Part shown: piece after piece, positions 8,082 to 15,997 of the stretch
Position numbering within the stretch: the stretch's first letter is position 1
Layout: each line of letters opens with the position of its first letter
Assembly: GCA_964547995.1 (NCBI GenBank)
Contig: CAZJRB010000061.1
Span: 1 to 42,734, forward strand
Length of the DNA stretch: 42,734 bases
Reading direction: 5' to 3'
From: CAZJRB01 sp964547995
GTDB taxonomy: Bacteria > Planctomycetota > Planctomycetia > Pirellulales > Thermoguttaceae
The notes under the pieces: model-generated
Database searches by the model: none
What the model was told of the DNA's origin: nothing
Seen by the model: the letters and a program-made list of their open reading frames with translations, nothing else
Program-made: the position numbers and the translations under genes

Positions 8082-9050
8082 CTAATCGAGTGTGTTCACG
8101 TGCGATTCGGCGGCGTCGACGGCCTTTTCGAGAGCGCCGAGTACGTTCGGGTCATACCAGCCGTGCCGCTGTCGCATCTCGGCCAAGGCCGCGGCGCGGT
8201 CGATTCCGGCGGAGACCATGTCGCTGAAGTCGATTGCCGCCTTCAGGATTCGGCTTCCCAGCGGGATTTCCATGCCGCTGACCTGGTTTTGCGGAAGACC
8301 GTTGCCGTAGTATCGTTTTTCCTGGTAGGCGATGATTTCGGCCACTTCTTCGAGCCGAGGGATATTGGAGAGCAACTTCCGCGCGACTTCGGGATGGTTG
8401 GCGACGGCCTCCTTTTCGCCGGGGGAGAGTTCGTCGTGCCGGTGGATCTTTGCCAGGGTTTGCTCAGAAACTGCCACGTACCCGATTTGCGAGAGCATGG
8501 CGGCCACTTCGATCGGCCACTTCTTGCTCAAACGCAGTGCGTCGCAGATCCGTGAGGCGAGACGGTGTACGCGCGAGGCCCGGCCGAACGCCGCCGGGTT
8601 CGCCATCGCAAGGATGTCCGTCAACACCTTGATGCTGCCGCTGAGGGTCTGCGACAGCAGTTCGTGCTCGGCCGTGATCAGTTCGTACTGAGCGATTCCG
8701 GCTTCCAGGGCACGAGCCAATACATCGGGAGGGCACGGCTTGGTCAACAGGCGGAAAATGTAGCCCTCGTTGATCGCGTCCAGAGCCATCTGGAGATCGG
8801 CATTGCCCGTGAGCACCATGCGAACCGTGTCCGGAGCTTGTTCTTTGATCATCCGGAGCAGTTGCATCCCGCCGATACCGGGCATTCGCATGTCGGCCAC
8901 CACCACGGCATAGGGCCCCCGGTCCGCCACGATGGCCAGGGCTTCTTCGCCCCCCAATGCGACATCGATGGGAAATTGCTTCCCCAACTGCCGCTGGTAG
9001 GCCTCCAAGACGTTCAGATCATCATCCACACAGAGAATTCTCTTGGTCAT
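8082..9050 (-). CDS. Response regulator with degenerate HD-GYP-like domain
   Basis: A 322-residue protein: receiver domain at 1-120 (DD at 9-10, phospho-acceptor D53 in VADMRMPGIGG, K in LLTKPCPP), then a C-terminal HD-GYP-related domain. The catalytic motifs are eroded: the HDIGK position reads LSQIG, and HHExxDGxGYP reads YQEKRYYGNGLP. HRLASRI and NHPEVARKLL remain. A cyclic-di-GMP phosphodiesterase with these losses should be inactive, so it may act as a binding or scaffold domain. Its ATG overlaps the stop of the upstream gene (ATGA, 9047-9050), which supports translational coupling and fixes the start despite a longer open frame. Confidence 0.85.
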   Translation of the reverse strand: MTKRILCVDDDLNVLEAYQRQLGKQFPIDVALGGEEALAIVADRGPYAVVVADMRMPGIGGMQLLRMIKEQAPDTVRMVLTGNADLQMALDAINEGYIFRLLTKPCPPDVLARALEAGIAQYELITAEHELLSQTLSGSIKVLTDILAMANPAAFGRASRVHRLASRICDALRLSKKWPIEVAAMLSQIGYVAVSEQTLAKIHRHDELSPGEKEAVANHPEVARKLLSNIPRLEEVAEIIAYQEKRYYGNGLPQNQVSGMEIPLGSRILKAAIDFSDMVSAGIDRAAALAEMRQRHGWYDPNVLGALEKAVDAAESHVNTLD

Positions 9051-10243
9051 TGAAGCACTCCTTCTTCCTCCCTCGCCTCCTCGGGTTCCAGCGGAGGTTC
9101 GCCATCGTCGGCAAATTGCCGGCGGATCGCCCGGATTTCGGGCAGGGCCTTCAGGAACGCCGCGTATACTTCCGGGTCGAAATGGCCGACGGCCGTATTG
9201 CGCAGGATTTGCAGCGCCTGCTCTTCCGTTTGCGGTTGCTTGTAGGGCCGTTTGGAGGTGACCGCGTCGAACACGTCGGAGATGGCAACGATGCGCGATT
9301 CCAGGGGGATTTTCCCGTTGGCCAGGCCCCGGGGATACCCGGTCCCGTCCCACTTCTCGTGGTGAGTCAGGGCGATCGAGGCCGCCATTTCGAGCAACGG
9401 GTTGTCGAAGTCTCCCGACACGGATTTCGAGCTGGTACCCCGCCATTGTTCGAGCGCAGCCCTCATTTTGGAATCCTCGCGGAGAATTCTCTCTCCAATC
9501 ACGCAATGTCGCTCCATTCTTGCCCGTTGAGCGCCGCTCAACGGGCCGCGCCGCAACAGGATCGAATCGGGAATCCCGATCTTTCCGATATCGTGGAGGG
9601 GGGCCGCAAGCAGCAAGTTTTTGATGAACGGGAGCTTCATCCCGAGTTCTTCCGCGATCGCCCGGCTGTAGCAACCGACGCGGATCACGTGGTTACCCGT
9701 TTCCGTGTCGCGGTGTTCGGCGGCCTTTGCCAGCCGCCAGACAATGTCCATCCGGGAATGAAACAGTTCTTCGGTCCGTTCGGCGACGTGCTGTTCGAGC
9801 AGGTCGTTCGACGCCTGCAATTCATCCTGATATGCCTTGAGTCGAAGGGCGTTTTGCAGTCTGGCAAGGAGGTCCTCCGGTTCGACCGGTTTATTGAGCA
9901 AGTCCGTTGCCCCGAGATTCAATGCCTCGTGCTTCAACGCCCGGTCCAGCAATCCGGTGAGCATAACGACGGGGATGTGCTTGGTAGTCTCCGTCGATTG
10001 CATCCGATCGAGCAACTGCAAGCCGTCGATGCCGGGCATCTTGACGTCGACGACCGCCGCGTCGAAATTTCGGTCCTGCAACAGCTCCCACGCCGTCTCG
10101 GGAGCGTGGCAAAAGGTCATTTCCCAGACGCCGCGTTGTCCGCGCAGCATACGGCGGAGCGAGTCGAGCACCAGTGGTGCGTCATCCACGAACAGGATAT
10201 GCTTCTTCAATTCCGTTGCCCCTTCACGCAACGTTTCCCCCAA
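9047..10243 (-). CDS. Response regulator with intact HD-GYP domain (predicted c-di-GMP phosphodiesterase)
   Basis: A 398-residue RpfG-like protein. Receiver domain: DD at 20-21, phospho-acceptor D66 (VVDVKMPGIDG), K at about 118 (LNKPVEP). A coiled coil spans about 135-160. The HD-GYP domain has HRDTETGNHVIRV, H217-D218-IGK, RHCVIGERIL and HHEKWDGTGYP (294-304), so the metal ligands and the GYP loop are complete. It is predicted to cleave cyclic di-GMP when phosphorylated. It is the first gene of the operon and is coupled by a 4-bp overlap to a paralogue whose HD-GYP is degenerate. The start codon choice is moderately sure: the receiver begins at about residue 13, so a slightly shorter form is possible. 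Confidence 0.92.
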   Translation of the reverse strand: MGETLREGATELKKHILFVDDAPLVLDSLRRMLRGQRGVWEMTFCHAPETAWELLQDRNFDAAVVDVKMPGIDGLQLLDRMQSTETTKHIPVVMLTGLLDRALKHEALNLGATDLLNKPVEPEDLLARLQNALRLKAYQDELQASNDLLEQHVAERTEELFHSRMDIVWRLAKAAEHRDTETGNHVIRVGCYSRAIAEELGMKLPFIKNLLLAAPLHDIGKIGIPDSILLRRGPLSGAQRARMERHCVIGERILREDSKMRAALEQWRGTSSKSVSGDFDNPLLEMAASIALTHHEKWDGTGYPRGLANGKIPLESRIVAISDVFDAVTSKRPYKQPQTEEQALQILRNTAVGHFDPEVYAAFLKALPEIRAIRRQFADDGEPPLEPEEAREEEGVLQ

Positions 10244-10453
10244 CCACGCCTTGGAACTGCCGCGGCATTACCACGCTAGCACGCGAAGAAGGGGTGTCCA
10301 GAAGCCCGGGGCCCCAGCCGGAGAATTCGGCACAAGATACAGGGGGGGGTGAAGGGACCCGTCGAAAAACCCGTCATCACTGTTACGGCTTGACCGGCCG
10401 GAAAATCCGACGAAACGACAACCGGGAAACGCCGCGTGCGGAGCGCAAAATCA

Positions 10454-10489
10454 AGCCCCTCGCAGACGGAGGGGGGCCTGCGAGGGGCT
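10454..10489. repeat. Perfect 12-bp inverted repeat with 12-nt loop
   Basis: AGCCCCTCGCAG (10454-10465) and CTGCGAGGGGCT (10478-10489) form a perfect hairpin around a G-rich loop. Only the minus-strand reading has a T-rich run after it (TTGATTTTG), so it could terminate a minus-strand transcript, yet no minus-strand gene lies just upstream of it. It might instead be a small-RNA end or a repeat element. Confidence 0.6.
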
Positions 10490-10705
10490 GTCCGGCATGA
10501 CCTATTGAAATCGCGGACTACCTCTTGTCTCACCGGGCCCATCCGCGACCAATCTTCGGTCTTTGATTCTTATCGTCCCAAAACACGCCGGTCGTGAATT
10601 CTGTGGTCTGCGGCAGTCTTATCTTCGCCTCTTCCGGCCGGCTCGCTCGCTCAGCCCCCTCGCTCGTGTGCATAACAATCCGGTTGTAGCGGTTTTGTCG
10701 GGAGC

Positions 10706-10735
10706 TTGACGGTTTTATGCGGCATTTTGTATGAC
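10706..10735 (+). promoter_or_regulatory. Possible promoter upstream of the HdeD-like gene
   Basis: TTGACG at 10706-10711 and TATGAC at 10730-10735, spaced 18 bases, give a moderate sigma-70-like match about 150 bases before the HdeD-like ATG. The -10 match is weak, so this is tentative. An AT-rich alternative, TATAGT, lies at 10754-10759. Confidence 0.3.
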
Positions 10736-10888
10736 ACAACCCGGTTTACGGGTTATAGTTACAGAGCGTTAACTGGGGAAAGTGTAAGGTGTATTCCGGT
10801 TTGCACGGGGCCGCGTCGTCTGCCACACGGCAGTCGGTCGCCTGCACCGCAAACCAAACCAACGTAATTCCAACTCAAGGAGATTCAC

Positions 10889-11473
10889 ATGATGGCCAAG
10901 CGATCGCAGGGCAGATTGACGCCGGCAGTGCCCGGCGAACTGGAACCCCTGTTGAAGGAATGGGCCTGGTTCCTCGCGATGGGCGTAAGCCTCGTCGTTC
11001 TCGGACTCGTCGCCATCGGCTACGCTGCCTTTGTCACCGAAGTGGCAGTCATCGTTATCGGCATCCTCCTGCTGATCGGCGGCCTTGTGCAAACGGTCGG
11101 CGCGTTCTGGTCGCCCAAGTGGAACGGTGTCTTCCTGCACCTGGTAATGGGTATTCTCTACCTCGTCTTCGGTGCAATCATCGTCGAGCATTGGGTCGAG
11201 GCCGCCGAGGCGCTCACTCTGCTGATGGGAGCATTCTTCATCTTTGCAGGCGTGATCGGAATCGTCTGGTCCCTCCAGGTGCGATTCTACCAATGGGGTT
11301 GGGCGCTGCTGAACGGCATCGTTACCCTGGTGCTGGGCGTCTTCATCCTCCACGAATGGCCCTTTTCGTCGTTCGTCCTCATCGGGCTGTTTATCGGCAT
11401 CGAAATGATCTTCGTCGGTTGCATGTGGATGATGTTCGCACTGAGCCTGCGAAGAATATCACAGGAGCAGTAG
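10889..11473 (+). CDS. HdeD-family inner-membrane protein
   Basis: A 194-residue protein with six hydrophobic segments arranged in pairs (about 26-46, 52-73, 83-103, 109-127, 139-157 and 163-185). This is the DUF308 repeat pattern of HdeD, an acid-stress-associated membrane protein of E. coli. The motifs GILLLIGGLVQTVGAFWSP and LVLGVFILHEWP are typical. AAGGAG (10877-10882) lies 6 nt before the ATG at 10889, and a strong intrinsic terminator follows 32 nt after the stop. It is therefore probably a single-gene transcript. Its role here is unknown; the family is associated with stress, but mechanistic knowledge is limited. Confidence 0.85.
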   Translation: MMAKRSQGRLTPAVPGELEPLLKEWAWFLAMGVSLVVLGLVAIGYAAFVTEVAVIVIGILLLIGGLVQTVGAFWSPKWNGVFLHLVMGILYLVFGAIIVEHWVEAAEALTLLMGAFFIFAGVIGIVWSLQVRFYQWGWALLNGIVTLVLGVFILHEWPFSSFVLIGLFIGIEMIFVGCMWMMFALSLRRISQEQ

Positions 11474-11504
11474 ACCTTCACCGGTTGACCGCGTCCGATA
11501 AAAC

Positions 11505-11541
11505 AAAGGGCTTGCAGAGTCTGCTGCAAGCCCTTTCTTCT
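11505..11541 (+). terminator. Rho-independent terminator of the HdeD-like gene
   Basis: The arms AAAGGGCTTGCAG (11505-11517) and CTGCAAGCCCTTT (11524-11536) form a perfect 13-bp stem with a 6-base loop, followed by TCTTCTT. It lies 32 nt after the stop at 11473. This is the clearest intrinsic terminator in the window. Confidence 0.88.
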
Positions 11542-11583
11542 TAGGCGCGGCCGGTCAATAACTTCCCGGATTCAAGGAATAAA

Positions 11584-11647
11584 GGAGGGGGTACCCGCCC
11601 CCGGACCATTACCAAGACTCGATCAGGCCGGGGGCAGGTGTCCCCTG
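11584..11647. repeat. Imperfect large hairpin, GC-rich dispersed repeat
   Basis: The left arm (GGGGGTACCCGCCCCCGG, beginning 11587) pairs imperfectly with the right arm (CCGGGGGCAGGTGTCCCC, ending 11645) around about 20 bases. A close relative of the left arm and loop (GGGGCACCCGCCCCCCGG then GATTCCCAGAACTC) occurs at 41836-41873. It looks like a small palindromic mobile repeat located after the HdeD-like gene. Confidence 0.6.
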
Positions 11648-11730
11648 CTATTGTTATTTCGCAGGATCTGTCGGAAATTCGTCTTTCGGACCTGCCAGAA
11701 CGCCGGAAACCGGCGGCCGACCAACCCCGG

Positions 11731-12411
11731 TTACTGCGGGATATCGCGGATGTAGATGTTCTTGAACTCCAGGCGGTTGCCGTGGTTTTGCAGCTCGATC
11801 TGGCCGGTCGGGTAGATCGGCTTGTCCCGCTCCCAGTAGTTTTCCAGTGTGACGTTGTCGACGATCAGCTCGCCGTTGAGCTTTACCGTTACCTTGTCGC
11901 CGACCATCTTGATGTAGAAGGTGTTCCATTGGCCGATCGGCTTGTCGGCGATTTTGGTCGGCTTGCTCGGGTTTTTCTTGTTGTTGTAGAGCCCGCCGGA
12001 GCCGACCTTGTGTTGGGCGGGGTCCCAGATCTGCACTTGGGGCGTGCCGCGGAGATAGATCCCGCTGTCGCCGCGGGGAAGGATTTTCCAGTCGACGTAC
12101 ATTTCGAAATCGCCGTAGTCCTTGGCCGTGCAAAGGCTCTGACCCTTGCCGCTGAAGACCAGCACGCCGTCCTCCACGCTCCAGCCCTTTCGCATGGTTT
12201 CATCGGCCTTCTCTTGGGCCTTGGCCAACTCCTCCGGCGACATCTTCGCCCGCTCCTTGGGATTCTTGACCAGCCCCTTCCAGCCGGTCAGGTCCTTGCC
12301 GTTGAACATCGCCGTAAAACCCTCCGGCGGCGTGTTGTCGGCGGCCGATGCGGGGAGAAACATGGACAACGAGACAACGATCATCAGCGCAAGAAAAAAC
12401 GGGGTTCTCAT
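11731..12411 (-). CDS. Secreted DUF1080 protein (3-keto-disaccharide hydrolase-like)
   Basis: A 226-residue protein with a Sec signal peptide (MRTPFFLALMIVVSLSMFLPASAA). The mature domain has the DUF1080 pattern: GFTAMFNGKDLTGWKG near the start, WSVEDGVLVFSGKG in the middle, FEMYVDWKILPRGDSGIYLRG, QWNTFYIKMVGDKVTVKLNG and a C-terminal GQIELQNHGNRLEFKNIYIR. This is a concanavalin-like jelly roll; some members cleave 3-keto-glycosides, others are only binding proteins. Translation starts at 12411 because an AGGAG precedes that ATG and the signal peptide begins there. It is the last gene of a probable three-gene operon with two DUF6807 proteins (65 nt gap). Confidence 0.87.
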   Translation of the reverse strand: MRTPFFLALMIVVSLSMFLPASAADNTPPEGFTAMFNGKDLTGWKGLVKNPKERAKMSPEELAKAQEKADETMRKGWSVEDGVLVFSGKGQSLCTAKDYGDFEMYVDWKILPRGDSGIYLRGTPQVQIWDPAQHKVGSGGLYNNKKNPSKPTKIADKPIGQWNTFYIKMVGDKVTVKLNGELIVDNVTLENYWERDKPIYPTGQIELQNHGNRLEFKNIYIRDIPQ

Positions 12412-12456
12412 CTGGTGGCTCCTGTCGTTCGATTGTGATTGGTGATGGATAGGATT

Positions 12457-12473
12457 GCGAAGCCGCAAGCGGC
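12457..12473. repeat. GCGAAGCCGCAAGCGGC palindromic motif after a stop codon
   Basis: This 17-base sequence, with arms GCCGC and GCGGC, lies just past the stop (12477-12479, minus strand) of the upstream DUF6807 gene. The identical 17-mer recurs at 13734-13750 after the paralogous gene, and its core forms both arms of the inverted repeat at 6679-6749. Confidence 0.65.
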
Positions 12474-12476
12474 CGT

Positions 12477-13703
12477 CTACTTGTACTTCACCTCGACTTT
12501 GACCGGGTTGACGAAGTCGTTGCTCAGGACACGCGCTTGTTCAACGGTCATCTCGCCGTCCTGGATCCAGACTCGGTAATTGGCCGTGGTGCTCTTTTCG
12601 TCGTCCAGTTCGGTGACGAAGTAGGAGCCGAATCGGCCGTAGGTCCGCTCGTTGTACTCGGCCGGCTTGGGGTTCTTGGGGCTGTCGAGGTAGAGCGCCG
12701 TGTACCGTTTGTCTCCCAGGATGAAACTGATCGCGTCCCAGGGGAGGTTCACGGCCTTGGCCCGGGCCTGGCCCTTTTCGCCGCGGCCGTCGGGACGCAG
12801 GTATTGGGTCTGCTTCTCGGTTTTTTCGGCCACTTCCTGCTCGGCGCGGAACTGGAACCCGGCGTGCGGGGCGTTGCCGTCGAGCTTCACAGGGCCGCCG
12901 GCCGAGGAGACCCGCGTGGCGAACTCGATCAGGTTGCCGCCGGGTGTGTTGTACGCCGTCAGCTCGCGCTGCTCCTTGACAAAAGTCTTGTTTTCTTTGT
13001 TGGCCCGCCACTGGATGGCGACGCGATGCCGCCCGAGCACCGGCCCGCCCTCGTCGCTTAGGAACTCGCCATGGACCTGGTGGCCGCTGCCGCAGCCCCA
13101 GGTATCGGCCTTGCCGCCGGGGAACGTGCAGTGGCAATAGCCGAAGAACAGCCCGCGGTGGTGCGTGTACTTTCCCCCGGGGCCCTTGGTGATGATCCTC
13201 TCGCCCGAAGGGCTGAAGACGTGGTGGTAGACCTTGAACGTATCGTGCCGCTTGTCCTTGTCGGAGTCGTCGTACTCGTGGTACATGTAGCGGAGCACCG
13301 GCCGGTCGCCCCACAGCAGATCCACGTGCTCGCCGGGCGTGTCCTTCCAATGGAAGACCGGCGGGGCGGGGGGCTTCTTCGACGTCTCAACCTTCAGCGT
13401 CATCTTTTTGCCCTTGGCCAATTTCGGCAGGATGAAGTGCAGTTCCCGGAGATTGGGCGACGGCTTTTTGAGCGACATGGCCACGCCGAGCCCCGTCAAC
13501 TGCCCCGGGATCTTCTTGCCGTCCGGGTCGACGAGCGTCGCCGAAACCGCATCGGCCGGGACCTCCACCACGGCCACCACCGGCGTGTTCTCGCGGTCGC
13601 AGTCGCCAGCGTCGACCGTTACCTCGATCGAGGTTTCGGCGGCGTGAAGCGCTGGACACAATAAGACGGTAATGCACAAAACAGTACAAGACAGGGATTT
13701 CAT
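12477..13703 (-). CDS. Secreted DUF6807 ('PmoA-like') protein, paralogue 1
   Basis: A 408-residue protein with a Sec signal peptide (MKSLSCTVLCITVLLCPALHAA). The N-terminal beta-rich region (residues 24-125) precedes a larger domain with PVLRYMYHEYD, HHVFSPSGERIITKGPGGKYTHHRG, HQVHGEFLSDEGGPVLGRH and NERTYGRFGSYFV. Databases often label this family 'methane oxygenase PmoA', but nothing here resembles particulate methane monooxygenase. It is a secreted beta-sandwich family, probably linked to carbohydrate processing. The conserved HH pair could be catalytic or metal-binding, which is inference. The start at 13703 is where the signal peptide begins. The paralogue lies 46 nt upstream and is of identical length. 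Confidence 0.82.
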   Translation of the reverse strand: MKSLSCTVLCITVLLCPALHAAETSIEVTVDAGDCDRENTPVVAVVEVPADAVSATLVDPDGKKIPGQLTGLGVAMSLKKPSPNLRELHFILPKLAKGKKMTLKVETSKKPPAPPVFHWKDTPGEHVDLLWGDRPVLRYMYHEYDDSDKDKRHDTFKVYHHVFSPSGERIITKGPGGKYTHHRGLFFGYCHCTFPGGKADTWGCGSGHQVHGEFLSDEGGPVLGRHRVAIQWRANKENKTFVKEQRELTAYNTPGGNLIEFATRVSSAGGPVKLDGNAPHAGFQFRAEQEVAEKTEKQTQYLRPDGRGEKGQARAKAVNLPWDAISFILGDKRYTALYLDSPKNPKPAEYNERTYGRFGSYFVTELDDEKSTTANYRVWIQDGEMTVEQARVLSNDFVNPVKVEVKYK

Positions 13704-13733
13704 TTGGCGACTCCTATGTGGGGCGTATTCTCT

Positions 13734-13750
13734 GCGAAGCCGCAAGCGGC
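13734..13750. repeat. GCGAAGCCGCAAGCGGC palindromic motif touching a stop codon
   Basis: This is an exact copy of the 17-mer at 12457-12473. Its last base is the first base of the reverse-strand stop codon (CTA at 13750-13752) of the second DUF6807 gene, so the repeat abuts the reading frame directly. Confidence 0.65.
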
Positions 13751-14976
13751 TACTTCACCTCTACTTCTACCGGTTCGACGAAATCGTCGCGCAGGGCCTG
13801 GGCCTGATCGACGGTCATTTCGCCGTCCTGGAGCCAGATGCGGTAGTTTACCTCCAACGGCTTGTCTTCGTCAAACTCGGCGACGAAATACGACCCGAAC
13901 CGGCCGTAGGTCCGCTCGCTGTATCGGGCCTCCTTGGGGTTGGTCGGCTTGTCGATGTACTCGGCCGTGTATCGTTTGCCGTCGATCACGAAGCTCATGG
14001 CGTTCCACGGGCGGTTGGCGCACTCGTCGTTTCCTTTGCCCCAGTTTCGGGTTTCGCCCGGCTTGCCCTTGCCGTCGGTCCGCAAGTAGTAGGTGTTTTT
14101 CTGATCGCCCTCGGCCACCTTCTGCGACGCGCGGAATTGGAACCCGGCGTGCTGGGGGTCGCCGTCGAGTTTCACTTTTCCGCCGGGGCTGGAAAGCCGC
14201 GAGGCGAATTCGATCAGACGCCCGCCGGGCGTGTTGTAAACGGTAAGCTCCCGCTTCTCGTTGGCGAAGACCTTATCGCCGGCGTGCCAATCGACGGCGA
14301 CCGTGTGCCGTCCGAGCACCGGCCCGCCTTCCTCGGCAATGACTCCTTCGTGCGACTGATGGGCGCCCTTGCAGTGCCAGATGTCGCACTTCCCGCCTTC
14401 GAAGCTCGTTCGACTGAAGCCGTAGAAGATGCCACGGTGGTGGGTGAATTTGCCGCCGGGGCCCTTCGTGATGATTGCGCTGCCGTCGGGGGCGTAGACG
14501 TGGTGGAATACTTTGTAGGTGTCGTGCGTGTTTTCCTTGTCATACGGCAGACACATGTAGCGCAACACGCTGACAAACTTGCCCGCCCTGACGTAACAGA
14601 GATCGATACAATGGATCGGTAACTTAAACCAGCAGAACGCGCCGCCACCGAGGCGCTTGGCAGACAGCACCGCAGTCAGCTCGGCCGATTTGCCCTTGGC
14701 CAACTCCGGCAGAATGAAGTGCAATTCCTTCTTGCCCTTGGCCGAGTCGTTCAACAGCCCCGGCTCGGTCAACTGGCCGGGGATCTTCTTGCCGTCGGGC
14801 AAGGTGATCGTGGCCGACTTGGCGGCGTCGACGAGCACACAGACCGGCGTATTTTTCCGGTCGTGGTCGCCGGCCTTGACGGTCAACTTGATCGTCTTGT
14901 CGGCGGCCAGTGCCGAGCAGGCAATCAGCAGGACCAGGCTCGTCAGGAACAACTTTCGCAAGCGGGAAGTCTTCAT
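13750..14976 (-). CDS. Secreted DUF6807 ('PmoA-like') protein, paralogue 2
   Basis: A 408-residue tandem paralogue of the gene beginning at 13703, with a Sec signal peptide (KLFLTSLVLLIACSALAA). The conserved blocks align with its neighbour: SVLRYMCLPYD, HHVYAPDGSAIITKGPGGKFTHHRG, HQSHEGVIAEEGGPVLGRH, NTPGGRLIEFASRLSSPGGKVKLDG and SERTYGRFGSYFV. The start is at 14976, with AAGGAG about 10 nt upstream. The two copies have clearly diverged (for example CHCTFPGGKADTWGCGSG versus SRTSFEGGKCDIWHCKGA), so the duplication is old and the proteins may act on different substrates. Probably the first gene of an operon with paralogue 1 and the DUF1080 protein. Confidence 0.82.
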   Translation of the reverse strand: MKTSRLRKLFLTSLVLLIACSALAADKTIKLTVKAGDHDRKNTPVCVLVDAAKSATITLPDGKKIPGQLTEPGLLNDSAKGKKELHFILPELAKGKSAELTAVLSAKRLGGGAFCWFKLPIHCIDLCYVRAGKFVSVLRYMCLPYDKENTHDTYKVFHHVYAPDGSAIITKGPGGKFTHHRGIFYGFSRTSFEGGKCDIWHCKGAHQSHEGVIAEEGGPVLGRHTVAVDWHAGDKVFANEKRELTVYNTPGGRLIEFASRLSSPGGKVKLDGDPQHAGFQFRASQKVAEGDQKNTYYLRTDGKGKPGETRNWGKGNDECANRPWNAMSFVIDGKRYTAEYIDKPTNPKEARYSERTYGRFGSYFVAEFDEDKPLEVNYRIWLQDGEMTVDQAQALRDDFVEPVEVEVK

Positions 14977-15034
14977 GGGATATGATCTCCTTTGCAAAAC
15001 AGGGGCAGGTACTATTTACTTGCGTTATGCCCAG

Positions 15035-15061
15035 AAGCCCCCGCACTGCGTGCGGGGGTTC
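15035..15061. repeat. ACTGCGT-loop palindrome, copy A
   Basis: CCCCCGCAC-TGC-GTGCGGGGG forms a perfect 9-bp stem around TGC, flanked by AAG on the left and TTC on the right. It lies upstream of the DUF6807 operon and of the divergent pseudopilin-like gene. It belongs to the same family as 15889-15916, 17574-17602, 18629-18661 and 19933-19961. Confidence 0.75.
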
Positions 15062-15196
15062 GGGCGGAAAACCACCATACCACGTCCCCAAGTGGATTGC
15101 AACAAGCCGGAAACCGCGAAGATACCCCGGAATTCGACTCGCAAGCACCCCCACATTTTCCTTTTCAGTATTTCCGGAACCTGCTATCATGAACTT

Positions 15197-15871
15197 ATGG
15201 AAATTCGCCTTTCCAACAACTTTCTTCTTCTGCTCACAATCGTCGTGATCACCGGCCTCATCGCTGGCGTGATTGCCGCAATCCTTCAATCGGGGTGTCC
15301 CAGGGGCAGACCGATCGCGAGGATTGTAGTCGAAATCCAGGGGTTGGCTCAGGCTATGGAGACGTATCGCGCGGAGATGGGCGGGTATCCACCGTCCGAT
15401 CCGGCCGACGCCCTGAAACACATCCGGCAAACGTTTCCACGGTATGCCGGCGGCATGAAAGCTACGTTCTACAGTCCTGACGAAGCGCTCCATTTCTGGT
15501 TAGGCGGCCCAAAGGGCAACGGCTGGTCGGCGAATTCGCAAAACCCGTTCGAAGCCGGGGGAGCCCGGATCGGGCCGTTCTTCGAATTCGATCAGGAGCG
15601 GTTGAAAGGCCACATCTACAAGCCGCGCAAATATAACAGAGCCCCATACGTCTACGTGCGGCCGGACGAGGACGGCAACTACACGGGACCTTCGGGGAGT
15701 TGCCACCCGTTTCCCGGCGTGAATCCCAAGTCGTTCCAAATCCACTGCCCGGGTCTCGACGGCAAGTTCGGCTCCGGCGGATCGTTGACCGACTCAACCG
15801 GCTATACAAAAGAGCGCTGGGACGATATGGGCAACTTCTGCAACTTCACGCTGGAGGATGAGTTCCGGTAG
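15197..15871 (+). CDS. Pseudopilin-like membrane-anchored protein
   Basis: A 224-residue protein with one N-terminal hydrophobic helix (residues 7-31, LSNNFLLLLTIVVITGLIAG). It is followed by an amphipathic region, ARIVVEIQGLAQAMETYRAEMGGYPPS, which closely resembles the alpha-1 to loop part of type II secretion pseudopilins (GspG/H, usually ...I..L..AL..Y....G.YP). The canonical prepilin peptidase motif G-F-T-L-x-E is absent, so it may not be processed by the normal peptidase. The C-terminal half holds a CPGLDGKFGSGG motif common in planctomycete DUF1559-like or GspG-like proteins. The start at 15197 is chosen because the anchor follows directly; the open frame extends upstream as a shadow. 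No other pilus gene adjoins, though a GspF-like gene lies 3 kb away. Confidence 0.72.
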   Translation: MEIRLSNNFLLLLTIVVITGLIAGVIAAILQSGCPRGRPIARIVVEIQGLAQAMETYRAEMGGYPPSDPADALKHIRQTFPRYAGGMKATFYSPDEALHFWLGGPKGNGWSANSQNPFEAGGARIGPFFEFDQERLKGHIYKPRKYNRAPYVYVRPDEDGNYTGPSGSCHPFPGVNPKSFQIHCPGLDGKFGSGGSLTDSTGYTKERWDDMGNFCNFTLEDEFR

Positions 15872-15888
15872 GACTCGTGTTCTGCCGC

Positions 15889-15916
15889 AAAGCCCGCGCA
15901 CTGCACGTGGCGGGCG
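15889..15916. repeat. ACTGCGT-family palindrome, copy B (diverged)
   Basis: AAGCCCGCGCACTGCACGTGG followed by CGGGCGG resembles the other copies (AAGCCC...GCACTGC...) but its stem pairing is imperfect. It lies 17 nt after the pseudopilin-like gene. Confidence 0.5.
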
Positions 15917-15997
15917 GACGAAGCAGCCGAAGCGTGGGCAAGTTCGTAGTGCAGACCGCGAATTCTGTTGCTCGTTCATTCTTGTGCCGCGAAATCT

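Larger units (their letters stand above)
10244..10888. other. Long intergenic region between divergent genes
   Basis: These 645 bases separate the minus-strand regulator operon from the plus-strand HdeD-like gene. They contain a strong inverted repeat (10454-10489) and a possible plus-strand promoter (10706-10735). Short open frames here (for example 10530-10739 on the minus strand) show no family resemblance and lack ribosome-binding sites. No tRNA or small RNA was recognised. Confidence 0.5.

Noticed and set aside
9051..9674. 208-codon N-terminal extension of the degenerate HD-GYP gene
   Set aside because: It lies within the upstream HD-GYP gene in another frame. The ATGA overlap and the receiver N-terminus fix the start at 9050.
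10454..10489. Terminator of the HdeD-like or regulator transcripts
   Set aside because: It precedes both genes rather than following them, so it was listed only as an inverted repeat.
12477..14976. Annotation as particulate methane monooxygenase (PmoA)
   Set aside because: Both proteins are secreted, without the membrane helices of PmoA, and belong to the unrelated DUF6807 family. No pmoB or pmoC is present.
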